Source: Streptomonospora sp. PA3 (GTDB lineage Bacteria; Actinomycetota; Actinomycetes; Streptosporangiales; Streptosporangiaceae). Taken from it: 64,000 nucleotides of DNA. The first letter of the stretch is position 1. Every line of letters begins with the position of its first letter. The position numbers and the translations under genes were made by a program. Location of the stretch: positions 454,421 to 518,420 of the forward strand of contig NZ_VTZW01000016.1 of the NCBI RefSeq assembly GCF_009728995.1. Direction: 5' to 3'. Shown piece by piece: positions 34,779 through 47,997 of this stretch. Below the pieces are notes generated by a model. It had not been told where the DNA came from and made no database searches. It worked only from the letters and a program-made list of their open reading frames with translations.

Positions 34779-35897
34779 CTACTCCCGACCGCGGCGCGGA
34801 CGCGGCTCGGGCACCTGGCCTGCTGCGGCGCCCGCGGCCGCCTCGGCCTCCTGGCGGGCGCTGGCCACCGCCTCGGCGGCGATCTCGGCGGCGTGGTCGG
34901 CGGCCTCGGCCGCCGACCCGCCCCCGTGCTGCTGGCCCGTGGTCAGCTCCGCCGGGGACTCCTCGTCGCGGGCGCCCTCACCGTCTCCGCCCTCCTGCTC
35001 CTGCGCCGGGCCGGCGGGCGCCGCGGCTCCGGTGTCGGCGGAGAAGGCCCGGGAGACGTTCTGCACCGCCTGGCTGAGCTCGCCGGGGATGACCCAGAAC
35101 GTGTTGCCCTCGCCGTTGGCCAGGTGCGGCAGGGTCTCCAGGTACTTGTAGGCGAGCAGCTTGGGGTCGGCGTTGTTGGCGTGCACCGCCTGGAAGACGC
35201 GCTCGATGGCCTGGGCCTCGCCGTCGGCCCGCAGGATGCGCGCCTGCTGGTCGCCCTGGGCCTCCAGGATGGCCTGCTGGCGCGCGCCCTCGGCGGTGAG
35301 GATGCGCGACTGCCGCTCGCCTTCGGCGTGCAGCACCACGGCGCGCTTGTCGCGCTCGGCGCGCATCTGCTTCTCCATCGCCTCCTTGATGGAGGGCGGC
35401 GGGTCGATCGCCTTGATCTCGACGCGGTTGACGCGGATCCCCCACTTGCCGGTGGCGTCGTCGAGGACACCGCGCAGCAGCGAGTTGATCTCCTCGCGCG
35501 AGGTGAGCGTGCGCTCCAGGTCCATGCCGCCGATGACGTTGCGCAGGGTGGTGACGGTGAGCTGGTCTATGGCGGCCAGGTAGTTGGCGACCTCGTAGGC
35601 GGCGGCCCGCGGATCGGTGATCTGGTAGTAGAGCACCGTGTCGATGTTGACGACGAGGTTGTCCTCGGTGATGACCGGCTGCGGCTTGGAGGAGAACACC
35701 TGTTCGCGCAGGTCGTACTTGGTGTTGACGCGGTCGACGACCGGGATGATGAAGTTCAGCCCCGGCTGGAGCGTGCGCTGGTAGCGGCCGAACCGCTCGA
35801 TGTTGTACGCGCGCGCCTGCGGCACGATCCGCACGGTGGACACGACGGCGAGCACCACCAGGACGGCGATGACGATGAAGAGGATGTCGATCCCCAT
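34779..35897 (-). CDS. SPFH/band-7 (stomatin/QmcA-like) membrane protein
   Basis: 372 aa. One N-terminal membrane anchor (residues about 3-25), then a band-7/PHB domain: RIVPQARAYNIERFGRYQRTLQPGLNFIIP, ITDPRAAAYEVANY, and GKWGIRVNRVEIKAIDPP. A long coiled-coil region (about 185-245; KRAVVLHAEGERQSRILTAEGARQQ) is followed by an Ala/Glu-rich tail. Such proteins form flotillin-like membrane scaffolds. It is preceded on the same strand by an NfeD protein, the usual partner, 70 bases upstream. Confidence 0.93.
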   Translation of the reverse strand: MGIDILFIVIAVLVVLAVVSTVRIVPQARAYNIERFGRYQRTLQPGLNFIIPVVDRVNTKYDLREQVFSSKPQPVITEDNLVVNIDTVLYYQITDPRAAAYEVANYLAAIDQLTVTTLRNVIGGMDLERTLTSREEINSLLRGVLDDATGKWGIRVNRVEIKAIDPPPSIKEAMEKQMRAERDKRAVVLHAEGERQSRILTAEGARQQAILEAQGDQQARILRADGEAQAIERVFQAVHANNADPKLLAYKYLETLPHLANGEGNTFWVIPGELSQAVQNVSRAFSADTGAAAPAGPAQEQEGGDGEGARDEESPAELTTGQQHGGGSAAEAADHAAEIAAEAVASARQEAEAAAGAAAGQVPEPRPRRGRE

Positions 35898-35967
35898 GGC
35901 TACCTCCTGGATCCCCGCCTGCGCGGGGCCGAGCGGATGGTGGGGGAAACCGCGGCGCGTCGAGCGG

Positions 35968-36408
35968 TCACGGCAGCGCCTCCCGTGGGTAGACCACCGC
36001 TGTGGCGCCGTCGATCTCCATGACGTCGACCCGCGTGCCCGGCGGGATCACCGTGTCCTCGTCGATGCAGCGGGCGGTCCATTCCTCGCCCGAGAGCTTG
36101 ATGAGCCCGTGCTCGCCGGTGACCTCGTCGACCACGACCGCGGACTGGCCGATCAGCCGGTCGGTGCCCGATCTCAGCGGCGGGGGCTGCTGCAGGTGGC
36201 GCTTGGCGATGGGGCGCACGACCAGGAGCCCTGCGGCCGAGGCGATGACGAACGCGGCGACCTGGACGGCGAAGCCCATGCCGACGGCCCCGACGATGCC
36301 GGCGATCAGCGCGGCCACGGCGAGCAGCCCCAGGGCCAGGGTGAGGGTGAAGACCTCGGCGACGCCCAGGGCGGCGGCCGCGATCAGCCAGAGGACCCAA
36401 ATCGGCAT
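35968..36408 (-). CDS. NfeD-family membrane protein
   Basis: 146 aa. Two to three hydrophobic helices (residues about 4-85) followed by a small OB-fold-like domain, here LIGQSAVVVDEVTGEHGLIKLSGEEWTARC and ending GTRVDVMEIDGATAVVYP. This is the short NfeD1b-type, which commonly pairs with an SPFH protein, as in this window. It contributes to membrane microdomain or membrane protein quality functions; the exact role is unknown. Confidence 0.92.
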   Translation of the reverse strand: MPIWVLWLIAAAALGVAEVFTLTLALGLLAVAALIAGIVGAVGMGFAVQVAAFVIASAAGLLVVRPIAKRHLQQPPPLRSGTDRLIGQSAVVVDEVTGEHGLIKLSGEEWTARCIDEDTVIPPGTRVDVMEIDGATAVVYPREALP

Positions 36409-36572
36409 CGGTACCGACCTCCCGTCCGCACGCGGCTTGGTCTAAAAGTACCCCGTAGTAGTGACCAACGACACAGCAGCGGACGACATTCCGCACAGGT
36501 GCGGAACCCGCGGCGGGACGGGGGCGGACCGCCCCGCCGGCCGGTCGGGAAGGCGGCGGAGCGCGGCCGGGC

Positions 36573-40382
<3,810 letters not shown>

Positions 40383-40440
40383 GCGTGGTCGTCCTTCGTT
40401 GGCAGAGCCGGGGTCCTCGCCCCGTGACCGGACATGGGCG

Positions 40441-40546
40441 CGACGGACGAAGTTCCTGGCTCGGGCGGCGCTCCGGCGGGGCGGAGGCCGGGCCCTGACA
40501 GTTGCGGGACAGCCGCGGACTCGCACCGCGTTCCTTCGTGCCGTCG
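40441..40546 (-). promoter_or_regulatory. Cobalamin riboswitch upstream of cobN
   Basis: On the minus strand P1 pairs CGACGG-CACGAAG with CTTCGT-CCGTCG (40541-40546 with 40441-40446 at its base). Between them lie GGAACGCGGTGCGAGTCCGCGG, the GCAACTGTCAGGG-type segment and the B12-box-like GAGCCAGGAACTTCG. The aptamer is compact. The leader then runs about 58 bases to the cobN GTG. Confidence 0.88.
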
Positions 40547-40709
40547 CCGACCATCTTGGCAGACGGATGCCGCGGTCCCCGGCGGTGGCCGGTGCACGGG
40601 GTTCCCGGCCGGTCGCGGCCGGACCGTCTCGGTGGTCGGCGGTCCGCAGGCGGCCGCACTCGGGCAAACCGGTTCCGGAGGTGCCCGGCCTTTGAAACAA
40701 TCGACCACC

Positions 40710-41270
40710 ATGAGCTACCCCCAGCCTCCACCGGATCCGGGCGACCCCTACAACAGGCCGGCCCAAAGCGATCCGTATGCGCAGCCGGATTCGCCCATGG
40801 GCGGCTACCCGGCCGATCCCTCCTCCGGCCCGATGGTCCCCTACGGCCAGGACCCCCAGACCGGAGGCTGGCAGGCTCCCTACGCGCCGGTGCCCGAGAA
40901 CGATGCCGTTCTCACCACGATCGGCGACATCGCCATCACCCGGACCGCGGTCATCACCCCGGCGGGCCGCATCCCGATCAAGGCCAGCACCTGGACGGTG
41001 ACCGACCTGACGCACACGACGCAGGGCATCGCGACGGTGGGCATCGTGCTGGCGGTCGTCACCGTGGTCCTGTTCATCTCCGCCTGCGGCCTGGGGCTGC
41101 TGGGCCTGCTCTTCCTGTTGATGAAGGAGGAGAAGACCACCGGCAACGTGCAGGTAACCGTGCAGGGAAACGGGGTCTTCCACTCCACCATGATCCCGGC
41201 GCACAGCCCGCAGACGATCACGCAGGTCACGCAGTCGGTGAACTACGCCCGCTCCCTCGGCGCGATGTGA
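40710..41270 (+). CDS. Pro-rich N-terminal tail plus one or two membrane spans; unknown function
   Basis: 186 aa from the ATG at 40710. Residues 1-60 are Pro/Tyr/Gly/Gln-rich, like many actinobacterial membrane proteins with cytosolic tails. A beta-like segment of about 40 residues (AVLTTIGDIAITRTAVIT...ASTWTVTD) is followed by one or two hydrophobic spans (about 107-135) and an extracytoplasmic C-terminal part. I do not recognise a named family. It is divergent from cobN and its promoter region overlaps the riboswitch leader of cobN. No ribosome site stands out. Confidence 0.7.
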   Translation: MSYPQPPPDPGDPYNRPAQSDPYAQPDSPMGGYPADPSSGPMVPYGQDPQTGGWQAPYAPVPENDAVLTTIGDIAITRTAVITPAGRIPIKASTWTVTDLTHTTQGIATVGIVLAVVTVVLFISACGLGLLGLLFLLMKEEKTTGNVQVTVQGNGVFHSTMIPAHSPQTITQVTQSVNYARSLGAM

Positions 41271-41276
41271 CCCGCC

Positions 41277-41302
41277 GGGGCGGTCGGGCGCCCGGCCGCC
41301 CC
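41277..41302. terminator. Near-perfect 13-bp-arm hairpin between convergent genes
   Basis: GGGGCGGTCGGGC and GCCCGGCCGCCCC are fully paired in RNA apart from one G-U wobble. It lies seven bases after the stop of the membrane protein gene and before the convergent paaK stop. Confidence 0.65.
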
Positions 41303-41345
41303 GCACCGGCCGCAGTGAGCGGGGCGGAGAACGCCGCGGGCGGCC

Positions 41346-42692
41346 TCAGTCCTTCGGCCGTTCGTCGATCACCCGGCGGATCTTGCCGACGGAGCGTTCG
41401 AGCGCTTCGGGGTCGACGACCTCCACGTCGACGCTCACACCGATCCCGTCCTTGACCCGTGCGGCGATCTCGACCGCGGCGGTGCTGCGGCGATCGGCCG
41501 CGGTATCGGCGAGCGCCTCGACCAGGACGGTCAGGTGGTCCAGCCGATCCCTGCGGGTCAGCCGCAGCTGGAAGTGCGGGGCCAGCCCGTCGGTGCCCAG
41601 CACCACCTCCTCGATCTGGGTGGGGAACACGTTGACACCGCGCAGGATGATCATGTCGTCGCTGCGGCCCGTGACCTTGTCCATGCGCCGAAACGCCGGG
41701 CGCGCGGTGCCGGGGCGCAGCGCGGTGAGGTCACGGGTGCGGTAGCGGATGATCGGCAGCGCCTGCTTGGTCAGCGACGTGAACAGCAGTTCGCCCGTCT
41801 CCCCCTCGGGCAGCACGTGGTCGTCGAGCGGGTGGACCACCTCGGGGTAGAAGTGGTCCTCCCAGATGTGCAGGCCGTCCTTGGTCTCGACGCACTCCTG
41901 GGACACTCCGGGCCCCATCACCTCGGACAGGCCGTAGATGTCGACCGCGTCGATGTCGGCGCGCTCCTCGATCTCGCGGCGCATCTGCTCGGTCCAGGGC
42001 TCCGCGCCGAAGATGCCCGTCTTCAGCGAGGTCGTGCGCGGGTCGATGCCCTGGCGCTCGAACTCGTCGAGCAGGGTGAGCATGTACGACGGCGTCACCA
42101 TGATGATCTCGGGACCGAAGTCGTCGATGATCTGCACCTGCCGGGCCGTCATGCCGCCGGAAGCCGGGACGACGGTGCAGCCGAGCCTCTCGGCGCCGTA
42201 GTGGGCGCCGAGGCCGCCGGTGAACAGGCCGTAGCCGTAGGAGACGTGCACCATGTGTCCGGGGCGGCCGCCGGCCGCGTGGATGGACCTGGCCATCGTC
42301 TCCGACCACACGTCGAGGTCCGCCTCGGTGTAGCCGACGACCGTCGGCTTGCCCGTGGTGCCGCTGGAGGCGTGGATGCGCCGCACCTCGCGGCGCGGAA
42401 CGGCGAACATGCCGAAGGGGTAGCCGTCGCGGAGGTCCTGCTTGGTGGTGAAGGGGAACTTCGCGAGGTCCTCCAACCGCCGGCAGTCGTCGGGGTGCAC
42501 GCCGGCGTCGTCGAACTTCCGCCGGTAGAGCGGAACGTTCTCGTAGGCGTGGCGCAGTGTCCACTGCAGCCGCCGCAGTTGCCGCGCGCGCAGCTCGTCG
42601 ACGCTGAGCCGCTCGGCCGGCGAAAGGTCGTCGGCGGCCGGCGCGGTGCCCGGCCGCCGGGCACTCGGCACTCCGCCGTGCGTGATGGTCAT
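41346..42692 (-). CDS. paaK: Phenylacetate-CoA ligase PaaK
   Basis: 448 aa adenylate-forming enzyme. The AMP-binding P-loop is SSGTTGKPTVVGYT, followed by FGAEPWTEQMR, DIYGLSEVMGPGV, and the C-terminal RSDDMIILRGVNVFP and VGKIRRVIDERP. These are classic PaaK signatures; it converts phenylacetate to phenylacetyl-CoA. It overlaps the paaI stop by four bases (42689-42692). The rest of the paa ring-epoxidation genes (paaABCDE, paaG, paaZ) are not in the window. Confidence 0.95.
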   Translation of the reverse strand: MTITHGGVPSARRPGTAPAADDLSPAERLSVDELRARQLRRLQWTLRHAYENVPLYRRKFDDAGVHPDDCRRLEDLAKFPFTTKQDLRDGYPFGMFAVPRREVRRIHASSGTTGKPTVVGYTEADLDVWSETMARSIHAAGGRPGHMVHVSYGYGLFTGGLGAHYGAERLGCTVVPASGGMTARQVQIIDDFGPEIIMVTPSYMLTLLDEFERQGIDPRTTSLKTGIFGAEPWTEQMRREIEERADIDAVDIYGLSEVMGPGVSQECVETKDGLHIWEDHFYPEVVHPLDDHVLPEGETGELLFTSLTKQALPIIRYRTRDLTALRPGTARPAFRRMDKVTGRSDDMIILRGVNVFPTQIEEVVLGTDGLAPHFQLRLTRRDRLDHLTVLVEALADTAADRRSTAAVEIAARVKDGIGVSVDVEVVDPEALERSVGKIRRVIDERPKD

Positions 42693-43138
42693 GGTGGAGA
42701 CTCCTCGGTGCTCGGCCTTGCGACGGTGCGGCTGCGGCCGCGGAACTCGGCGACGACGTCGCCGGCGGAGCCGGTGCGGTGCACCGTGACGTCGTAGATG
42801 CCGTTGCGGCCGTAACGTGTGCGCTCCTGGGCGGTGGCGACCAGTTCGTCGCCCAGACGGGCACTGGCGACGAACGAGATCTCGGCCCCGGCCGCGACGG
42901 TGACGGGACCGTGGCTGTTGCATGCGGCGGCGAAGGCCGTGTCCGCCAGGAGGAAGACGAACCCGCCGTGTGCGATGCCGTGGCCGTTGACCATCCGCTC
43001 GGTCACGCGCATCCGGGCCACCGAGCGGCCGTCCCGCGCCGCCGTGACGTCGATGCCCAGCGAGGCCGATGCGGTGTCGGCGTCGAGCATGGCGCGGGCG
43101 GCGTCGGTGACCTCCGTGGACGGGTGTGGCACGAGCAT
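42689..43138 (-). CDS. paaI: Hydroxyphenylacetyl-CoA thioesterase PaaI
   Basis: 149 aa hotdog-fold thioesterase: VNGHGIAHGGFVFLLADTAFAAACNS with the catalytic-region HGG, and GRNGIYDVTV near the C-terminus. It clears dead-end CoA esters formed during phenylacetate breakdown. First gene of the paaI-paaK pair; a palindrome lies 12 bases upstream of its ATG, so the leader is very short. Confidence 0.93.
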   Translation of the reverse strand: MLVPHPSTEVTDAARAMLDADTASASLGIDVTAARDGRSVARMRVTERMVNGHGIAHGGFVFLLADTAFAAACNSHGPVTVAAGAEISFVASARLGDELVATAQERTRYGRNGIYDVTVHRTGSAGDVVAEFRGRSRTVARPSTEESPP

Positions 43139-43150
43139 CCACCGCCTTAC

Positions 43151-43172
43151 TTACTGACCGGGCGGACGGTAA
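43151..43172. promoter_or_regulatory. Palindromic operator upstream of paaI-paaK
   Basis: TTACTGACCG, two bases, CGGACGGTAA: an inverted repeat with eight of ten arm positions complementary. The ACCG-n-CGGT core resembles TetR-family (PaaR-like) paa operators, and its place at the presumed promoter supports phenylacetate-responsive repression. The regulator itself is not in the window. Confidence 0.6.
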
Positions 43173-43417
43173 ATAATTGCGGCCAATTCAAAGCCAGTCC
43201 GCGAACGGCTGTCAAGGCCCGGCGACCCGCACAGACCGGCGGAGGAGGGCGCGGGCCGCGGTACCGGCGGCCACCGGTACCGGGATCGAAGGCGGCATCC
43301 TCTCCTCCCCCTTCCTGGGCGAATGGCGGGTGAGAACATCTTCCGCTGCATGATCGGCGCCGCGGCCGAGAGCGTGGCCGGCACATCCGTGCCCCAGACT
43401 CCGGGCTAGCTGCTCCG

Positions 43418-43516
43418 GGCTACCTGCCGACCGCGCCGGCCGCGGTGGTCATCACCGTCCGGCTGGTCCTGTTCATCGGCACGGCGATGGCGGTGTTCCA
43501 TCGCCGAGACGTGTGA
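43418..43516 (+). pseudogene. Remnant of an ABC-2-type permease C-terminus
   Basis: In the plus frame the sequence reads GYLPTAPAAVVITVRLVLFI then GTAMAVFHRRDV and a stop, as in the last membrane span and the xxRRDV ending of ABC-2 permeases. Just upstream (43323-43409) a different frame reads FRCMIGAAAESVAGTSVP, ending at a TAG, so the remnant is frame-shifted and has no start or body. Nothing else was recognised between 43173 and 43734. Confidence 0.45.
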
Positions 43517-43734
43517 AGGCGCGAGAGACCCGCCGCGGGGCGGCCGCGGACGGCCCGATGGACGGACGCCCCGCGACCGTACGTTCCGCACCGGCCGGGG
43601 TGGACGAACCGGGCACTTTGTGGCTGCGAGCAGGCACCTGCCTCCCTTCGGTCGGCGCCCATCCCGGGCGCGCACACCGCCCCGGCGGTATTCCGGCGCC
43701 GGGGCGGTGCCGGGAGGACCGCCCGCACAGCAAG

Positions 43735-44262
43735 CTAGCCGGTGTGCTCTCCCCCGCCCTCGTCCGATGCGCGACCGCCGTCGTTGCGCGCCGGACACAG
43801 GTGTTCGGCCAGCAGTTCACGCAGGTAGTCGGCCACCGGCCGCTCCCCGGCCGCGTCACTGAGCGCGCCGAACTCGGCGTCGCTGAAGCTGACGGACACC
43901 GACCGGGTGCCGCCGCGGCGGCGCGGCAGGCCGAGCATCTGCCGGTGGATGCGCTCCAGCGCTTCGGGCGGCAGCGGACCGTATGCGGCCTCCAGCTGCG
44001 CCAGCCATTCGCGCAGCTCGTTCCAGCGCGCGTAGCGCCCGGCGAGCACGTACAGGTAGGAGGCCACGTCGCGGTGGCCGGCGGCGCGCTGCAACTCCTC
44101 GTGGGTGACGGGATCGAGGGCGAGGCTCACCCGGCGCGCCACCGGAGCCGCAGCGGTCGCAGCGGACTCCCGATCGGGGTAGCCGGAGCAAGGCGTCTCG
44201 GGCACGGGCGCCTCCGCGCATTCCGGCGCGGACGGGGCGGGCGTGATCATAGCGGTGTTCAC
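43735..44262 (-). CDS. Tandem ribbon-helix-helix-like protein of unknown function
   Basis: 175 aa from the GTG at 44262, which has GGAGG five bases upstream. Two segments look like ribbon-helix-helix folds: RRVSLALDPVTHEELQRAAG followed by DVASYLYVLAGRYARW (residues about 48-90), and RSVSVSFSDAEFGALSDAAG followed by VADYLRELLAEHL near the C-terminus. Both have the short strand, then two helices. This suggests a DNA-binding regulator with two such units in one chain, perhaps for its own operon or a partner toxin/element. No toxin gene is adjacent. The assignment is from pattern only. Confidence 0.6.
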   Translation of the reverse strand: MNTAMITPAPSAPECAEAPVPETPCSGYPDRESAATAAAPVARRVSLALDPVTHEELQRAAGHRDVASYLYVLAGRYARWNELREWLAQLEAAYGPLPPEALERIHRQMLGLPRRRGGTRSVSVSFSDAEFGALSDAAGERPVADYLRELLAEHLCPARNDGGRASDEGGGEHTG

Positions 44263-44542
44263 CTGAACCTCCCAGATGGTGGGTGAAAGCGGACTCGGCC
44301 GCGCACGGCGCGGCCCGCGGCCGCCTTCGCGATGGGCTCGGGACATTCCGGGCGCCCATGACCCACTGGCCGCTTCGACTCCTCCAAGGTAACCCGCCGA
44401 CGACCGGCCGCAGCGGTTTTCCACAGCCCGTGCCTACGAGAGCAAACCGGTTGCGCAGACACGCCCGCGCATCGAGCCCCTCACCCCCGGCACGAACGAA
44501 GCCGCAACGCCCCCTCAGATGACCAGGTGGCCACCGGCCCGG

Positions 44543-46075
44543 TCACCCACCCGAAACCCCCGCAGGCGGTATCACCGGCAGGCCCTCGGGAGCCCCCTCC
44601 TCCAGCAGACGCAGCAAGGCGCCGGTGTCCATGTGCTGCTCGACCAGATCCCCGAGCGCGTCCAGGCGGGCCGTCCGCTCCGCGGCGAAGTCGGTATCGG
44701 GGGCGGGCACGAAGTCACGGCCGGCGCAGCGCGCGACGTCGGCGAGGAACGCGCGTCGGAAGCCGTCGTTCTCCAGCGCCCCGTGCCAGGTGGTCCCCCA
44801 CACGGCCCCCTGGCGCCAGCCGTCCAGGAACGGCTCGGCGCCTTCTTCCGCACCATGCTCGAGCACGCTGTGGCCGTGGTGGATCTCGTAGCCTTCCACC
44901 GGCTGGCCGTAGGCCGAACCCACGGGCCGCCCCAGCGTCTTCTCCGCGGCGAAGACGACGGAGGTGGGCAGCAGTCCCAGCCCGGGAACGGCACCGGCCT
45001 TGGACTCGACCTCGTCGCGGATGCGGCGCGCCAGCATCTGGTAACCGCCGCAGATGCCCAGCACGGGGCGGCCGTGGCGGGCACGCTCCAGCACCGCGGC
45101 GTCGAGGCCGCGCTCGCGGATCCAGGCCAGGTCGGCGACCGTGGCGCGGCTGCCGGGGAGCACCACCAGGTCGGCGTCGTCCAACTCGTGGGGGGATGCA
45201 GCGAAACGCACGTCGACACCGGGTTCCACGGCGAGCGCGTCGATGTCGGTGAAGTTGCTGATCCGAGGAGTGCGCACGACGGCCACGCGCAAGGTCCTGC
45301 CCCGCAGCGGGGCGCGGGCGGGTGTGGACTCGGCGCTCAGCGCCAGCGAGTCCTCCACGTCGATCGCCCGGCCCTCCAGCCACGGCAGGACGCCGTAGAC
45401 CGGGCGGCCGGTGAGGCGGCGCAGCATGTCCAGCCCCGGCTCCAGCAACTCGGGGGCGCCGCGGAACTTGTTCACGACGAACCCGGCGATCAGGGCCTGG
45501 TCCGCGGGCTCCAGCAGTGCGAGGGTGCCGTGCAGCGCGGCGAAGACCCCGCCGCGGTCGATGTCGCCGACGACCAGCACCGGCAGGTCGGCCGCGCGCG
45601 CCAACCCCATGTTGGCGATGTCGCCCGGACGCAGGTTGATCTCGGCGGGGCTGCCCGCCCCCTCGCAGACCACCGCGTCGTATTCGGCGCGCAGCTCGGC
45701 CAGGCTCTCCGCCGCGACCGCGCGCAGCCGGTCCTTGAACCCGCGGTACCCCAGCGCGTCGGTCTCCCCGACGGGACGCCCGCGGACAACGACCTGGCTG
45801 CTGCGGTCGCTGCCGGGCTTGAGCAGCACCGGGTTCATCGCCGCCGTCGGCTCGACGCCCGCGGCTGCGGCCTGGGCGGCCTGGGCCCGGCCGATCTCGG
45901 CTCCGTCGGCGGTGACCACCGAGTTCAGCGACATGTTCTGCGCCTTGAACGGGGCCACCTTGACGCCTTGGCGGGCGAGCCAGCGGCAGATGCCGGTGAC
46001 GATGACGCTCTTGCCCGCATCGGAGGTGGTACCGGCCACCAGCAGAGCGGGCGCGCCGGCAGGGCCGCGGCGCAT
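44543..46075 (-). CDS. cobQ: Cobyric acid synthase CobQ/CbiP
   Basis: 510 aa. The P-loop [32 protein letters not shown], and [15 protein letters not shown] lie in the N-terminal ATPase-like domain. The C-terminal glutamine-amidotransferase-like domain has [10 protein letters not shown] with the nucleophilic Cys, and [10 protein letters not shown] near the end. It amidates the b, d, e and g side chains of adenosylcobyrinate a,c-diamide. The ATG at 46075 shares one base with the cobD stop (TGATG). Confidence 0.96.
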   Translation of the reverse strand: MRRGPAGAPALLVAGTTSDAGKSVIVTGICRWLARQGVKVAPFKAQNMSLNSVVTADGAEIGRAQAAQAAAAGVEPTAAMNPVLLKPGSDRSSQVVVRGRPVGETDALGYRGFKDRLRAVAAESLAELRAEYDAVVCEGAGSPAEINLRPGDIANMGLARAADLPVLVVGDIDRGGVFAALHGTLALLEPADQALIAGFVVNKFRGAPELLEPGLDMLRRLTGRPVYGVLPWLEGRAIDVEDSLALSAESTPARAPLRGRTLRVAVVRTPRISNFTDIDALAVEPGVDVRFAASPHELDDADLVVLPGSRATVADLAWIRERGLDAAVLERARHGRPVLGICGGYQMLARRIRDEVESKAGAVPGLGLLPTSVVFAAEKTLGRPVGSAYGQPVEGYEIHHGHSVLEHGAEEGAEPFLDGWRQGAVWGTTWHGALENDGFRRAFLADVARCAGRDFVPAPDTDFAAERTARLDALGDLVEQHMDTGALLRLLEEGAPEGLPVIPPAGVSGG

Positions 46076-47127
46076 CACGACACCCTCCCCGGCACGGATC
46101 CCCATCGCGCGAACGCACCGGCGGCGCGGCGGGAGAAGCTCTCCGGTCGGACCGACCGAGCCGGCCGGAGGCGGCCGCGTGCGGCGAGGGCCCCCGCCAG
46201 GGCGGCGGTGACGCCGGCGGCGGCACCGTTGACCGCCCGCGCCAGACGCACCGCCCGCCGGATGTCGGCGGCTTCGGGATGGCGCCCCTCCCCCAGTTCC
46301 GGACGGTGTTCGACCCGGGTTCCGTACACGTTCCTCCCTCCCAGGCGCAGCTCCAGCGCGCCGGCGAACGCCGCCTCGCAGTGCCCGGCGTTGGGGCTGG
46401 GGTGGCGGCGGCCGAAGCGCCGCCGAATGCGCCGGACCCGCGCCGGAGAGCCGCCAACGACGGGGGCGGCGACCGCCGCAAGTGCCGCGGTCAGCCTGGC
46501 CGGCGCCCAGTTCAATGCGTCGTCGAGCCGGGCGGAGGCCCAGCCGAATCGTTCGTATCGGGCATTGCGGTGGCCGACCATCGCGTCCAGGGTGTTGGCG
46601 GCGCGGTAGCCGAGGAGTCCGGGCACGCCCAGCAGAGCCCCCCACAGCAGCGGGGCGACGACGGCGTCCGAGGTGTTCTCCGCGACCGACTCGACGGTCG
46701 CGCGGGCGATCCCCTTCTCGTCCAGGGCGTCGGGGTCGCGTCCGCAGAGCCCCGGCAGGCGGCGCCGCGCTTCGGCCAGATCGCCCGCCTCCAGAGCGTC
46801 GGCGATCAACTCCGCCTCCCGGCCGAGCATCGCCCCGCCTACGACCGCCCATGTCGCCGCGCAGGTCAGCGCGGCGCGCCCCAGACCGGTGGTCCGGGCC
46901 TGCAGAAGCCCACCGGCTGCGGCCACCGGACCGACCGCGAGCAGCACGAAGGCTGTGCCCCGCCTGCGCGACGGCCGGTAGAGCACCCGCTCCAGCCGTG
47001 CGGCGGCCTGACCGTAGACGGCGACCGGATGACCGCGTCGGGGATCGGCCAGTACGCGGTCCAGCCCCGCGCCGCACAGCATCCCCAGACCGACCGGCCA
47101 TCCCGAGCGTCGATCGAGCGTCTTCAC
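46075..47127 (-). CDS. cobD: Adenosylcobinamide-phosphate synthase CobD/CbiB
   Basis: 350 aa membrane protein with about four to five hydrophobic segments. Characteristic features: [51 protein letters not shown] and [15 protein letters not shown]. It attaches the aminopropanol (phosphate) arm to cobyrate. First gene of the cobD-cobQ pair; the region upstream is AT-richer and may hold the promoter. The start at 47127 is the first in-frame ATG, and its ribosome site is not obvious. Confidence 0.95.
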   Translation of the reverse strand: MKTLDRRSGWPVGLGMLCGAGLDRVLADPRRGHPVAVYGQAAARLERVLYRPSRRRGTAFVLLAVGPVAAAGGLLQARTTGLGRAALTCAATWAVVGGAMLGREAELIADALEAGDLAEARRRLPGLCGRDPDALDEKGIARATVESVAENTSDAVVAPLLWGALLGVPGLLGYRAANTLDAMVGHRNARYERFGWASARLDDALNWAPARLTAALAAVAAPVVGGSPARVRRIRRRFGRRHPSPNAGHCEAAFAGALELRLGGRNVYGTRVEHRPELGEGRHPEAADIRRAVRLARAVNGAAAGVTAALAGALAARGRLRPARSVRPESFSRRAAGAFARWGSVPGRVS

Positions 47128-47314
47128 CCGCTCAACGGTAGTGCGCGGCCGACCAGCGCCTGACGTGTCCCCCGGAACACACCCACGATCGTCACTCTCA
47201 GTATCAATTGATCACTTACAGTTACCAAATCTGTGCACAACAGCCCCACCCGGCAGCAGACCGCGGCGACCGGACAACCCGGCCGGCGACAGCAAGCAGC
47301 GGAGGGCAGCGTCC

Positions 47315-47374
47315 ATGACGACCGTCACGGCCATCACCCTCCTGCTGATCCAGGGCAGCTGGTGGGTGTTCTAG
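47315..47374 (+). CDS. Candidate 19-aa hydrophobic peptide
   Basis: A short frame of 19 codons, MTTVTAITLLLIQGSWWVF, preceded by GGAGG nine bases upstream of the ATG. The hydrophobic stretch and the Trp-Trp near the end resemble a leader or membrane peptide, but no biosynthetic operon follows on this strand. It lies between cobD (divergent) and the tRNA-Arg gene. It could equally be chance. Confidence 0.3.
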   Translation: MTTVTAITLLLIQGSWWVF

Positions 47375-47730
47375 CCGGCAGCCGAGCACCCCGCAGCACC
47401 GAACCGCACTCGGCCCGTCTTGGCGAAACGCCAGCAACGAGCCCCCCACCTGCGGTTAATCACGGGTAACGTGTTCCAAGAGGCCGGTAGAGACCGATTT
47501 GGTGGAGCGCGTGTGCTAACGAGACGCAACTACGAATGTCCGTAGTTACTATTGTTTTGCCCGGCGATGGGTGACATCTTCCGAATACCCTAGAATGTCA
47601 CCGCCCCCACGCACGAGCATCCCACCCCACCCGTCCCGAGCCCACCGCCTCCCCCATCAACGACACGCCATGCCAACACGCAGGTCACAATGTCGTTACA
47701 GCCAGGGGATCCCGGCCACAATTGAACCAA

Positions 47731-47803
47731 GCACCTGTAGCTCAGTGGAAAGAGCATCGGACTTCTAATCCGACGGTCGCAGGTTCGAATCCTGCCAGGT
47801 GCG
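47731..47803 (+). tRNA. tRNA-Arg (anticodon TCT)
   Basis: Acceptor stem GCACCTG (47731-47737) pairs with CAGGTGC (47796-47802). The anticodon stem and loop read TCGGACTTCTAATCCGA, giving anticodon TCT, and the T-arm is GCAGGTTCGAATCCTGC. The 3' CCA is not encoded in full. Its 3' part is duplicated at 53734-53792, marking it as an integration site. Confidence 0.96.
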
Positions 47804-47821
47804 CCGAGTCTTCGCAGGTCA
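47763..47821. repeat. Left attachment site (att) of the tRNA-Arg element
   Basis: A 59-base sequence starting in the anticodon loop and running 18 bases past the tRNA. It is identical to 53734-53792 by direct comparison. The tRNA is left intact here, as expected for tRNA-targeting integrases. Confidence 0.9.
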
Positions 47822-47997
47822 GAGCACTGCGGTGTGCTGCTCCCGGCCCTACTCCCCGCCTGCTGGGACCAGGGTGGGACCATGCTGGGACCAGGCCCAC
47901 TTCGAGGAACTGGTCGCCGAGCTGATGGCCAAGGCCAAAGCCGAGGGAGGCGCGACCAACAGCTCCGGTTTTGATACGAACCAGCTACAGATCAGCG

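Noticed and set aside
36436-36467. TTGGTC...GACCAA inverted repeat upstream of the NfeD gene
   Set aside because: Six-base arms 20 bases apart; too weak to call an operator even though the arms resemble the TetR palindrome at 60580.
47527-47549. Hairpin AACTACG/CGTAGTT before the tRNA
   Set aside because: Seven-base stem with no T-tract or associated gene; not enough to call a terminator or RNA.
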